46,637 nucleotides of DNA from Oligoflexia bacterium (lineage in GTDB: Bacteria; Bdellovibrionota; UBA1018): NCBI GenBank assembly GCA_903881565.1, contig CAIRTR010000155.1:1-46637 (forward strand). The letters are read 5' to 3'. The notes below the pieces were generated by a model that was not told where the DNA came from, did no database searches, and saw nothing but the letters and a program-made list of their open reading frames with translations. This document shows, one piece after another, positions 27,579 through 36,347 of this stretch. The translations under genes and the position numbers were made by a program. The stretch's first letter is position 1, and the number at the start of each line of letters is the position of its first letter.

Positions 27579-29186
27579 ATGCATCAAAGTTCACGATCTA
27601 GAACACTCAAAAAAGCGCTAGGAATCCTATCCCTTTCGCTTGCCTCAGTCTCCTCCTTAATCGCTTTGAGTAGTTGTTTTGGTCGATCCTCAGACGTTGA
27701 GGCCCCAGCTCCTGAGGTTTCGGTAACGCCGAGTCCAAGTCCCACTTCCGTAATTGCAGCCACTTCATGCACTTTGAACAGCGATTGTACCTCAAACTTT
27801 TGTGTTGATGGATACTGTTGTAATTCTGCATGTGCCGGACAATGTCAAGCTTGCGATGTCACGGGCAGTCAAGGTCTCTGCACTACCGCACCCGCCGGGC
27901 CCGTTCATGGAACCCGTACCGCGTGCACTGGGGCCGGAAGCACGTGCGGAGCAGCTTGCGATGGGAATAATGCCACCGCTTGTGCTTTTCCCTCAGGAAC
28001 GTCATGTGGCTCGAGCTCCTGCTTGGGGGATTTTCTAGCGAGTTCAGCTTGCGACGGTGCTGGAACTTGCGCAGTCGGGGTAACGGAGTCTTGTGGCGCC
28101 TATAGTTGCGGAAATTCCGCATGCAAGACCTCCTGTAGCAGCAGTTCAGATTGCTCCAGTGGTAATTTATGTTCCAGCTCCAGTCTCGAGGTTCTGCTTA
28201 AAGACATCGCGGTTGAGAAACAGTCACTTCAAATCCTGACATCGCCAAACGGTACCGCTTGCTCCTCAGGCTCAGACTGTACTTCAAACTTTTGTGCTGA
28301 TGGCTACTGCTGTAATTCTATTTGCGGCAACGACTGTTACTCCTGCAGCGCTGCGACCAACACAGCGGGTATCAATGGGACATGTAGTCCTATCAGTAAT
28401 GGATTGGATCCCAAGGGACAATGCCTAGGTTCTGACCCCATCTGCGGCGCCACCTGCAATGGAAACGGCAATTGCACGAGCGTGCCGAATTCGGCAACCT
28501 CGTGTGGAGCGGCCTCGTGCTCGAGTGGGAGTGAGACCTACACTCGTTGTAGCGGCACGGGGGATTGTTTTGGTCCCACCACGCATACCTGTGCGCCCTA
28601 CATTTGCGACACCACGAGTTGCAAGACTTCGTGTAGCAGCAATAGCGATTGCATCACCAATTTTGTCTGTTCGAGCGGGAGTTGTGTCTCTGCAGGATAT
28701 TCCAATGGAGCTTCTTGCAGTTTAAATTCAGAATGCGCCTCAAATTTTTGCGTGGACGGATATTGCTGCAGTGGTGCTTGCAGTGGACAATGCCAGGCTT
28801 GCGACATTATAGGCCATCAGGGAACTTGCACGACTGTTTCCTCGGGGGCACCCCATGGCGGGCGAACGGCCTGCACCGGTGCGAATACGACCTGTGGTGG
28901 GACCTGCAATGGATCAAGCGGAGTCGCTTGCGCTTATACCGTCGCGGGTACTACCTGTGGAACAGCCTCTTGCGCTTTTGAGACCGAACAGCCGGCTGCT
29001 ACGTGTAGTGGTTCAGGAGCTTGCACGACACCCTCCTCCCACACCTGCGCTCCCTATGTCTGTGGCCCTCTGGCGTGCAAGACCTCTTGCACTGGTAACA
29101 CGGATTGCGCGGCCGGGAAGAGCTGCTCCAATGGTGCCTGCATTACGGGCACGAGTGGACCAGGCAGCTGCACTCCAGGGCCATAA
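27579..29186 (+). CDS. Cysteine-rich repeat lipoprotein (Dickkopf-like CxxxxDCxSNFCVDGYCC modules)
   Basis: Signal with LSSC lipobox; three copies of CSLNSDCTSNFCVDGYCCNSACxGQCQAC; SD gggag before ATG 27579. Confidence 0.8.
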   Translation: MHQSSRSRTLKKALGILSLSLASVSSLIALSSCFGRSSDVEAPAPEVSVTPSPSPTSVIAATSCTLNSDCTSNFCVDGYCCNSACAGQCQACDVTGSQGLCTTAPAGPVHGTRTACTGAGSTCGAACDGNNATACAFPSGTSCGSSSCLGDFLASSACDGAGTCAVGVTESCGAYSCGNSACKTSCSSSSDCSSGNLCSSSSLEVLLKDIAVEKQSLQILTSPNGTACSSGSDCTSNFCADGYCCNSICGNDCYSCSAATNTAGINGTCSPISNGLDPKGQCLGSDPICGATCNGNGNCTSVPNSATSCGAASCSSGSETYTRCSGTGDCFGPTTHTCAPYICDTTSCKTSCSSNSDCITNFVCSSGSCVSAGYSNGASCSLNSECASNFCVDGYCCSGACSGQCQACDIIGHQGTCTTVSSGAPHGGRTACTGANTTCGGTCNGSSGVACAYTVAGTTCGTASCAFETEQPAATCSGSGACTTPSSHTCAPYVCGPLACKTSCTGNTDCAAGKSCSNGACITGTSGPGSCTPGP

Positions 29187-29341
29187 ATGACCGGAATTCC
29201 GAGTATCGAAAGCCCTCCATCTTTGCAAAATCTTGAAGACAAAATCTTGAATAATTTCTCAAGTCCTAGCCCACTCCTGTCGATACGAAGCTAAATACAG
29301 ATTTAAACGTGTCGAACCTTTAAAAAACACAGGAGCCAATC

Positions 29342-29491
29342 ATGAAGTGGAAATTGATTATTTTGGTAGCAATCTTAAGCGTTAGCGCGGCTGTTTTGAG
29401 CAATTGCGGCACAACCGACCCCGCTGCGGTGGCCCCGGACACCACAATTTTGCCGTCTGGTAAAACAATCTGGCCAACGATCAACCCCTAA
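29342..29491 (+). CDS. 49-aa small lipoprotein (not in ORF track)
   Basis: MKWKLIILVAILSVSAAVLSNCGTTDPAAVAPDTTILPSGKTIWPTINP; lipobox-like VLSNC; aggagc SD region upstream. Confidence 0.6.
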   Translation: MKWKLIILVAILSVSAAVLSNCGTTDPAAVAPDTTILPSGKTIWPTINP

Positions 29492-29509
29492 TTTTCGGAG
29501 ATCTTTCAC

Positions 29510-30604
29510 ATGAAGAATAGAATGAAAAATAAATTTATGAAATCAGGACTAGCGCTCTGCTTAATCGGTCTTTTTCCCTCAACAATGGGCTTCTCGGAAA
29601 CGATTCCATCGAATCAATCGTCCGGACCAAGTCGCGCATTTAGCATGGCTTATAATAAGATTTTCCCGACCATCGCCGGGAAAGCGACCGTCGCTGCTGC
29701 GATGGCTGGAACGAAAGCATGCAGCACAATTAAAATTGCAAGCACGACAGATGAGAGCACGCTGGGTTTTGCTTCTTATATTAACTATGTGATGTGCGTT
29801 CTGATCCATGATGCCAAACTCACTTCCGCAAGCTCAAGTACCGTTACGCTTGCAGATGGTACTGTATTGCACTCTGAGATCGCCTCCGGGACGACCATTG
29901 CCGCTAATTCGGCCTTTGGAACGACTTATGGATATGAAGCGCGAATCTGGACTTGCAGCTCAAGCTGCACCGTCACCACCTCCTTTAAGCCGCTTCTGTA
30001 TATGATCTTCGATGTTAAGGTAACGGGAACGTCACTCACAACTAACAAGGGGGAATTATGGATCGACACGGGCGCGATTCTTGGCACCGCGGGATCGCTT
30101 GGTTTCTATTCAGTCTACGATCTCCCTGAAACTGGTGATCAAAGTATTGAGCTCAAAGGCATGAAAACGACGATATTCTCAGACGGCACGAGCGAAGCTT
30201 TTCACGGAAAGCTGACCAAGACGTCGGTCGGCACCTCGAGCGAAAACACGAAAGCCAGTTTTGCAATTTCGAATCCGACAACTGGCTTTGCCACGGTCGC
30301 GGCACTCAACTTTACCGGCCGCTACGGGACAGACACGCTGACGGGCGGACTCTATGCTGATACCACCCGCGGCACGGTCAGCACGACAACGGCAATGTCC
30401 AGTTTAGATGTTTCAGGCTACAGTTGTTTTTCGGGTGCACTCGGAGCTAGCGACTACACCATTACAACAACTACAGGATGTTCCGCGCTCCCTGTAATCA
30501 CGATGAGTGAAACCTTAGCCGCGGTTGCCACTTTCACCTATGACACCATCATGGCGACGACGCCGGTTTGGGCCGTGATGAAAACGGGCCCAAGCGCACT
30601 TTAA
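29510..30604 (+). CDS. Secreted protein of unknown function, Thr/Ser-rich
   Basis: Signal peptide MKNRMKNKFMKSGLALCLIGLFPSTMGFS; long ORF followed by a terminator. Confidence 0.7.
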   Translation: MKNRMKNKFMKSGLALCLIGLFPSTMGFSETIPSNQSSGPSRAFSMAYNKIFPTIAGKATVAAAMAGTKACSTIKIASTTDESTLGFASYINYVMCVLIHDAKLTSASSSTVTLADGTVLHSEIASGTTIAANSAFGTTYGYEARIWTCSSSCTVTTSFKPLLYMIFDVKVTGTSLTTNKGELWIDTGAILGTAGSLGFYSVYDLPETGDQSIELKGMKTTIFSDGTSEAFHGKLTKTSVGTSSENTKASFAISNPTTGFATVAALNFTGRYGTDTLTGGLYADTTRGTVSTTTAMSSLDVSGYSCFSGALGASDYTITTTTGCSALPVITMSETLAAVATFTYDTIMATTPVWAVMKTGPSAL

Positions 30605-30627
30605 ATTCGTGGGTCTTTAGGTACTAC

Positions 30628-30680
30628 AAGGGGGCTAGGCGCTGGGATCAAACCCTGTGTTTAGCCCCCTTTTCTTGTTT
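30628..30680 (+). terminator. Rho-independent terminator
   Basis: AAGGGGGCTA ... TAGCCCCCTT 10-bp stem followed by TTCTTGTTT. Confidence 0.8.
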
Positions 30681-30744
30681 CGATTCCCCCTATCTTCTCC
30701 CTATCTTCTGGCGCCGCAGTTTGTTATTACCCTTCCCCTACCCT

Positions 30745-32373
30745 ATGATTCACTTTACCAACGTCACCAAGCAGTACGGCCAGCGCATTCTCTATAAAGA
30801 CAGCAGCTTCCAGGTCCGCCCTAACGACCGAATCGGGCTGGTCGGTCCCAATGGCGCCGGGAAAACCACGGTTTTTCGGCTTGTCACGGGCGAAGAGAGG
30901 GCCGATGGCGGCACGATCAGCTTCTCTGACAAGCTCGTGATTGGCTACTTCTCTCAAGACGTTGGAGAAATGTCAGGCCGCTCGGCGCTTGAAGAAGTCA
31001 AAGCGGGCGCCGGAAAAATATCAATGCTGGCTGAACGAATTACGAAGATGGAAAAACAGCTGGAGCAATCAGCTGAGCAGCCCCTCTCTGATGATCAAAT
31101 GGAGAAGTTGCTAGAAGATTACGGCGACGCTCAACTCGAGTTTGAACAGCGTGGTGGCTACGACCTTGATTCGCGCGCCAAAGCCGTTCTTACCGGACTT
31201 GGGATCGGCCCCGAAGACTACGATCGCCCTGTCGAGACCTTCAGCGGTGGCTGGAAAATGCGTATCGCGCTGGCTCGTATTTTGGCACTCAACCCTGATC
31301 TTTTGTTGATGGATGAGCCCACCAACCATTTGGATATCGAAAGCATTGTCTGGCTTGAAAACTGGCTCTCAACCTTCAAGGGCGCACTGGTCATGACTTG
31401 CCATGATCGTGACTTCATGAATCGTCTCGTCACTCGGATTGTCGAAGTCGCTAACAAAGCGATCACTTCTTATACGGGCAATTATGATTTTTACGAGCGC
31501 GAGCGCGACATTCGCAAGGATCAGCTCTTGGCCTCTCAGCGAAAACAAAACGACATGCTGGCTAAAGAAGAAGAGTTTATCGCCCGATTTGCCGCTCGGG
31601 CCTCCCATGCAGCACAAGTTCAATCGCGCGTGAAGAAGCTTGAGAAGATTGATCGCATCGAGATTCCAGCTGAAGAAAAAACGGTTAACTTTGAATTTCC
31701 AAAACCGCCTCGCAGCGGCAATGACGTTGTCAAACTCGTGGACGTTGCCAAAACTTGGCCCCTGCCTGATGGCAAAGTGAAGCCCGTTTTTCACGGCGTT
31801 TCGGGCATGGTTTCGCGCCTGGATCGTACGGCGGTCGTCGGTGTCAACGGCGCGGGTAAATCCACGCTGCTTAAGTGCATCGCCGGAATGACCGAGCCCA
31901 CCGAGGGGCATGTCACCATTGGCGCCAACGTCAATATCGGGTATTTTAGTCAAAACTCTTTGGACGTACTGAATCCGGATAAAACCATTTTCGACGAAAT
32001 CCACGACCGCATCCCTGATGCGACCCTAGGCTACGTTCGCAATCTCTTAGGCGCCTTCGTGTTCAGTGGCGATGACGTGTACAAGAAAATTTCCGTGCTC
32101 TCAGGGGGCGAAAAAAGCCGGCTGGTTTTGGCGACGATTTTGGCTAGCCCTGTGAATTTTTTGATCTTGGATGAGCCGACCAACCATCTGGACATTAAAA
32201 CTCGCGAGATTCTTTTACAAGCCATTCAAGATTTCGATGGCACCGTGATGATCGTTAGCCATGACCGGCACTTTTTGCGAAAAGTCGCGCACAAAGTGAT
32301 CGAAGTCGATCATGGCGAGCTCAGAGTGTATAACGGCGGCTACGAGTACTACTTACAAAAAAAGGGGCACTAA
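30745..32373 (+). CDS. ABC-F family ATPase (Uup/YbiT-like)
   Basis: Two ABC cassettes: GPNGAGKTT/FSGGWKMRIALARIL/LLMDEPTNHLD and GVNGAGKSTLL/LSGGEKSRL/LILDEPTNHLD. Confidence 0.95.
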   Translation: MIHFTNVTKQYGQRILYKDSSFQVRPNDRIGLVGPNGAGKTTVFRLVTGEERADGGTISFSDKLVIGYFSQDVGEMSGRSALEEVKAGAGKISMLAERITKMEKQLEQSAEQPLSDDQMEKLLEDYGDAQLEFEQRGGYDLDSRAKAVLTGLGIGPEDYDRPVETFSGGWKMRIALARILALNPDLLLMDEPTNHLDIESIVWLENWLSTFKGALVMTCHDRDFMNRLVTRIVEVANKAITSYTGNYDFYERERDIRKDQLLASQRKQNDMLAKEEEFIARFAARASHAAQVQSRVKKLEKIDRIEIPAEEKTVNFEFPKPPRSGNDVVKLVDVAKTWPLPDGKVKPVFHGVSGMVSRLDRTAVVGVNGAGKSTLLKCIAGMTEPTEGHVTIGANVNIGYFSQNSLDVLNPDKTIFDEIHDRIPDATLGYVRNLLGAFVFSGDDVYKKISVLSGGEKSRLVLATILASPVNFLILDEPTNHLDIKTREILLQAIQDFDGTVMIVSHDRHFLRKVAHKVIEVDHGELRVYNGGYEYYLQKKGH

Positions 32374-32376
32374 ATA

Positions 32377-33045
32377 GTGAGCGCATATGTTTTTAATTCG
32401 CGGGATCCCTTTCCCTTGTTATCGGATGATCAGATTACGTACAGTGGCGCGCAACTCCATTCCGAAAAGGTTGATGCCTGGTATGGGATGGAGACCCAGA
32501 AGGTAGAGGCCCGTATTGCGGCTTTGCCCAGCACGGCCGAGCACCAGTTTTGGCAGCACCTTCCGGCTCGCTCTTTTCAAACTCCTTACACCGAATTCAG
32601 GCAGATCCTGCATCTTTTGGATCCGAAACCAAAAACCTCACTCATTGATTTAGGCGCAGCTTACGGCCGCATGGCCTTTGTGATCGGTCGACATTACCCG
32701 GGTGTGCGCTTTATCGGTTATGAAGCCGTAAAAGAGCGCGTGGTGGAGAGCCAGCGCATCTTGGACCGATGGGCATTTCCCAACGTCAAGATGGTTCACG
32801 CGGATCTTTCGACTCCAGAGTTTACCTTGCCGTTTGCGGAGAACTACTTTGTTTTTGATTTTGGCTCAAAAGAGGACGTTTCCAAAACGTTAGAGGATCT
32901 CAAGAAGTTATCTAAGCAAGGCGCGTTTTCAGTGGTTGCCCGCGGGCGTTTATCTCGTCACTTGATTGATCAAGAGCACCCCTGGCTCTCGCAAGTCGTG
33001 CCGCCTAGGCATTTTGAGCAGTTTTCGATTTATAAGAGTGCTTGA
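32377..33045 (+). CDS. SAM-dependent methyltransferase
   Basis: LIDLGAAYGRMAFVIGRHYPGVRFIGYEAV motif I; GTG start. Confidence 0.75.
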   Translation: MSAYVFNSRDPFPLLSDDQITYSGAQLHSEKVDAWYGMETQKVEARIAALPSTAEHQFWQHLPARSFQTPYTEFRQILHLLDPKPKTSLIDLGAAYGRMAFVIGRHYPGVRFIGYEAVKERVVESQRILDRWAFPNVKMVHADLSTPEFTLPFAENYFVFDFGSKEDVSKTLEDLKKLSKQGAFSVVARGRLSRHLIDQEHPWLSQVVPPRHFEQFSIYKSA

Positions 33046-33242
33046 AACTGCACGCTGCGTCTGTCTAGAAAGCCCGCCTTACGAGACAAGCTATGAATCG
33101 GTTACGGACATAAAGGCACGCGCAACCAAGCGTGGGCATTTCCGATATACTAGGGGTTGAATCTCGTAAGAAGAACTCAACTACTGATTTTTAAAACCGC
33201 TCCTAAAACTGTTGCCCACAAAACCCCATTTAAAAACCAAAA

Positions 33243-33276
33243 CCCCAGATTCACGGTTTTGCCGTTGAATCTGGGG
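33243..33276 (-). terminator. Intrinsic terminator for the minus-strand gene
   Basis: CCCCAGATTCACGG-ttttg-CCGTTGAATCTGGGG; T-rich (TTTTGGTTTTT) on the minus strand after the stem. Confidence 0.65.
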
Positions 33277-33315
33277 TCCCTAAATTTTAATATACTTTAT
33301 ACTAATCCAGAATAT

Positions 33316-34119
33316 TTAGAATCCCCCACCAGCCGAAAGCATGCCGGTAAAAGCAAGGGTTTCATTCTTGGTTTCTGAATTTGATCCGTCATTGCCTGCG
33401 CTAACTGATTTATAGCTGAGTCCTTCTGCGACTGCTTGAGCCTTAATGTAAAAGTGCTCGCCGACCTTTGCTAGAAGCTCGACCGACGGACTCATGTAGA
33501 ATCCGTTCTTTGGCGAACTTCCGTTGTCGAGGTTTTGAGCGCCAAAGAGATAATCGCCTTCAAGGGAGCCGCCGACGGAAAAGACTTTAGAGATGGGGCC
33601 GAAAGCCTCTACTTTCAATCCCGTTGCGAGTAACCCTGCACCTGTCCGTCGATCAATTATAGCGCCCCCAAGTATCGGGAGGCGGCCACTGACCGTTACG
33701 GGTCCAAAATTCATTCCTGGTAGAAAATCGATTCGAGCAACTTGGCTATTTACGTTTGTTCCCACATGCACAGCTAGTGCGGGTTCACTAAAGGTCGTAG
33801 AGTGTGCCGCGCCGACATCGATGGCACCTGATCCAATCATATTCGGCCCGACTTTTCCGAAGGAGCCTGAGATGACCATGGGCACCGATCCACCGCTTCT
33901 TATTCCGTTCGGTCAATCCTCATTCGCACCAGGCTTTGTTGCAAATTCGATTGAGGCTCCGACTTGACCACCGACTCCAGTATCGCTTGTCGAATTAATT
34001 TCAGTGTTGGCGACGGCACCCGCCTCGGCTTTGACCGTTACGTCTGCCCAAGCTGGGGTTCCTGTTGTAACCACCAATAAAGCGATTACTGCTGCACCGG
34101 AAAATGATTTCTTATTCAT
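33316..34119 (-). pseudogene. Secreted OMP-like protein gene interrupted by in-frame TGA (33913-33915)
   Basis: ORF 34119-33913 (signal peptide MNKKSFSGAAVIALLVVTTGTPAWA) and ORF 33885-33316 lie in the same frame, separated only by TGA plus 9 codons. Confidence 0.7.
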
Positions 34120-34299
34120 AAATTACTCCTCCAAGCTTTCTTAAAGAATACTGAGAGCAAGGATAATGCCAAAATAACACAACGCAACATAGCTCTTACT
34201 CTTTGAGGAGTTACGGTGTCCTCATTGTTTGCGCTATTTGCGTCGAGTGCATTCGATGAATCTAAGTGTAAAGTTCTTAACCACTTAGGAGGCTCTCTT

Positions 34300-34341
34300 A
34301 TGGCGGGGCTTGACTTTAATATATATTCTGATATATATTGA
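34300..34341 (+). CDS. 13-codon leader ORF MAGLDFNIYSDIY with perfect AGGAGG SD, ending 2 nt before the DUF4160 ATG
   Basis: AGGAGG 34287-34292, 7-nt spacing, ATG 34300, TGA 34339-34341. Confidence 0.4.
   Translation: MAGLDFNIYSDIY
34310..34339 (+). promoter_or_regulatory. Sigma70-like promoter TTGACT-N18-TATATT
   Basis: -35 at 34310-34315, -10 at 34334-34339; predicted start at or near ATG 34344. Confidence 0.4.
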
Positions 34342-34343
34342 TA

Positions 34344-34583
34344 ATGGGCGAAGTGGTCTATTTTCATGGTGTAAGTATCCGAGTGAATCTCCGAGATCAC
34401 CTTCCGCCCCATCTCCATGTCGTAGGTAATGGCGGTGAAGCACGCTTTAACCTAAAGACGATGGAGTGGATGGAGAGCAAAGGCTTTACCCGTTCTGATC
34501 TTGTTGCGATTCGAGAAGTGATCGAACGCCGCATCGAAGAATGCTGGGATGAATGGAGGCGAATTTATGGCGAAAAAAACTAA
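34344..34583 (+). CDS. DUF4160-family protein
   Basis: GEVVYFHGVSIRVNLRDHLPPHLHVVGNGGEARF matches the DUF4160 signature (DHxPPHxH). Confidence 0.75.
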   Translation: MGEVVYFHGVSIRVNLRDHLPPHLHVVGNGGEARFNLKTMEWMESKGFTRSDLVAIREVIERRIEECWDEWRRIYGEKN

Positions 34584-34875
34584 AGTTCACTACGGCAAGT
34601 CAAATTTACTCCCTGAGCGGATTGAACCCAAAGATGAGAAGATTCGAATTTCAATCATCATGGAAGGGGATTTGCTCGATGCACTTAAGACGCGCGCAAA
34701 GGAGCTAGGGCGCCCTTATCAAACGTTGATGAAGGAGGTTCTTCGGAAGAACCTGCAAATAGAAATTCCAGGTCATTTCGATTTCGATGCGTTGATGCAG
34801 AAGGTGCAGGAGATCAACACAAAACTCGACCACGTTCAGGAGACTGAAGATCAAATTCTGGCAAAACGAGCTTGA
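34567..34875 (+). CDS. BrnA/CopG-like putative antitoxin
   Basis: KIRISIIMEGDLLDALKTRAKELGRPYQTLMKEVLRKNL; overlaps the DUF4160 gene. Confidence 0.7.
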   Translation: MAKKTKVHYGKSNLLPERIEPKDEKIRISIIMEGDLLDALKTRAKELGRPYQTLMKEVLRKNLQIEIPGHFDFDALMQKVQEINTKLDHVQETEDQILAKRA

Positions 34876-34955
34876 TCGCAGATACGAGCGACCGTCAAAC
34901 AAAGGGCGCGGGCAAGAGGATTCCTGATGGACTCAGACGCAAAACAGAGTGAGCC

Positions 34956-34973
34956 GTTGACAGTACTGTCAAC
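34956..34973. promoter_or_regulatory. 18-bp perfect palindrome GTTGACAGTACTGTCAAC overlapping a TTGACA-N16-TATAGC promoter
   Basis: Direct reading: -35 34957-34962, -10 34979-34984. Confidence 0.65.
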
Positions 34974-35143
34974 AATGGTATAGCCAGGTCGAGATATGCC
35001 GTCATTACGAAGAAAAGCATGGCGACTACCTTCACGATGATTTGATTTTGGAACTGCTGGAGAACCTCGAGGGAAGTGATTACCGCCTCGTTTGGCGGGT
35101 GACCAACGGACGACTCAGGCTTCTCGTGATCAACTGTTATTGA
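34961..35143 (+). other. Small open frame without an obvious start, upstream of the XRE gene (possible degraded toxin or TTG-initiated 33-aa ORF at 35042)
   Basis: QYCQQWYSQVEICRHYEEKHGDYLHDDLILELLENLEGSDYRLVWRVTNGRLRLLVINCY*. Confidence 0.35.
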
Positions 35144-35160
35144 AATAAGGAGAAACTGAA

Positions 35161-35505
35161 ATGCCTAAAAAAGCGCGGATCACGAAGCTACCCATTGGCG
35201 ATCAAGAGCATTGGGCGACCGTTGAGCGCCTATCCGCCCAAGATCATGAGGCGACACGAATTCCATCGAAGACGGCTCCGCTGCGCGAACGGATGAAGTT
35301 TGAAGCTGCCCAGGTGATCACCCGATATTTGATTGAAAATAAACTTTCCCAAGTTCAATTGGCTGAGAGGTTGAAAATCAACCGGTCTCTAGTGAACAAA
35401 ATTGTAAGGGGGAGGCTCGAAGAGTTTGGTTTAGATCGGCTCACCGAATACGTCGAGAGGCTTTATCCGAAGGCCACAGGGCATTTTAAGGTCGCTTTGG
35501 GCTGA
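35161..35505 (+). CDS. XRE-family HTH regulator (antitoxin-like)
   Basis: YLIENKLSQVQLAERLKINRSLVNKIVRGRLEEFGLDRLTEYVERL HTH; SD AAGGAG. Confidence 0.8.
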   Translation: MPKKARITKLPIGDQEHWATVERLSAQDHEATRIPSKTAPLRERMKFEAAQVITRYLIENKLSQVQLAERLKINRSLVNKIVRGRLEEFGLDRLTEYVERLYPKATGHFKVALG

Positions 35506-35532
35506 GCGTGTCGGCTCGCTTTCTTACGGACT

Positions 35533-36258
35533 TTACTTCACCAATTGCGCTTCAATATCCTTCATAAAAGCCACTCGACCCGCCATGGACTTTTTACTCC
35601 CGAAAAGCCCCCGAAAACCCGCGACCCAGCTTCGATCACAAAGATTGCCGTTTTGATCAGCATCGATGAGCAGACGACGGATTTCATCTTCGTTTAATTC
35701 AGGCTTTTTCTTCTGAACCGCCTTCGTGAGTTTGCGCAACATTTTTCCGTTGCCGACGCCGTAAGCGTCTTTCAAAAGTTTGTAAACGTGATTGGTCTTC
35801 ACAAATTTGGTGATCGCATAACTCTCATAGCCAATCAGGCCGACCAAAACCGCACCGGGAATCACGTTTTGCACGATAAACCCTGCCGTAGTCGCAAACG
35901 ACCCTAAACCCGCTTTCAGCGTGGTCCAACCAGCGTACTCCCAGTTGAAGGCCAAAATCGCGGATTCGATTTCACCTGCGACTCCCACGACGGGGATCAC
36001 TCCTGTCATGATCGCGTAGCGGTTCCTTAATTTGCGATAATCATCCATGCAGCGAGACTCAACGGTGAGCGCCGCTTTTTCGGATTGGATTTCACTCATT
36101 AACTCATCCGGATCCGGTGCGGTCGCACTCGTAACGACATCATCTTCTGCAGCAGAATTTGCTTCATCAGCAAAAGAAGCGGCAGGTGACAGCGCCAACA
36201 TTGAAAGAACCGCAAAGGACACCAAAACTAAATAGGATCGTGTTTTCATACGGGACAC
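35533..36258 (-). CDS. Secreted/membrane protein of unknown function
   Basis: Signal peptide ending SFADE; single long ORF. Confidence 0.6.
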   Translation of the reverse strand: MSRMKTRSYLVLVSFAVLSMLALSPAASFADEANSAAEDDVVTSATAPDPDELMSEIQSEKAALTVESRCMDDYRKLRNRYAIMTGVIPVVGVAGEIESAILAFNWEYAGWTTLKAGLGSFATTAGFIVQNVIPGAVLVGLIGYESYAITKFVKTNHVYKLLKDAYGVGNGKMLRKLTKAVQKKKPELNEDEIRRLLIDADQNGNLCDRSWVAGFRGLFGSKKSMAGRVAFMKDIEAQLVK

Positions 36259-36347
36259 TTGCTAACACTTGCGTCCCGGGGCGTCAAGGCTTCGTGAATT
36301 CAACGCCTCATTGCCATTATATCGAGTTATGCGCTACATTATGAGTC

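Noticed and set aside
30568-30744. Extended N-terminus of the ABC-F ORF
   Set aside because: Crosses the terminator at 30628-30680; canonical ABC-F start MIHFTNVTKQYG at 30745.
31369-32004. 211-aa minus-strand ORF inside the ABC-F gene
   Set aside because: Antisense shadow of a strongly conserved gene.
33886-33915. Selenocysteine (UGA recoding) at the split OMP-like gene
   Set aside because: Only a weak ACCGA/TCGGT pairing follows the UGA, no convincing SECIS; nonsense mutation or read error is more likely. Kept only as a check in the finding.
34116-34418. 100-aa minus-strand ORF
   Set aside because: Overlaps the DUF4160 start and promoter region; no recognisable domain.
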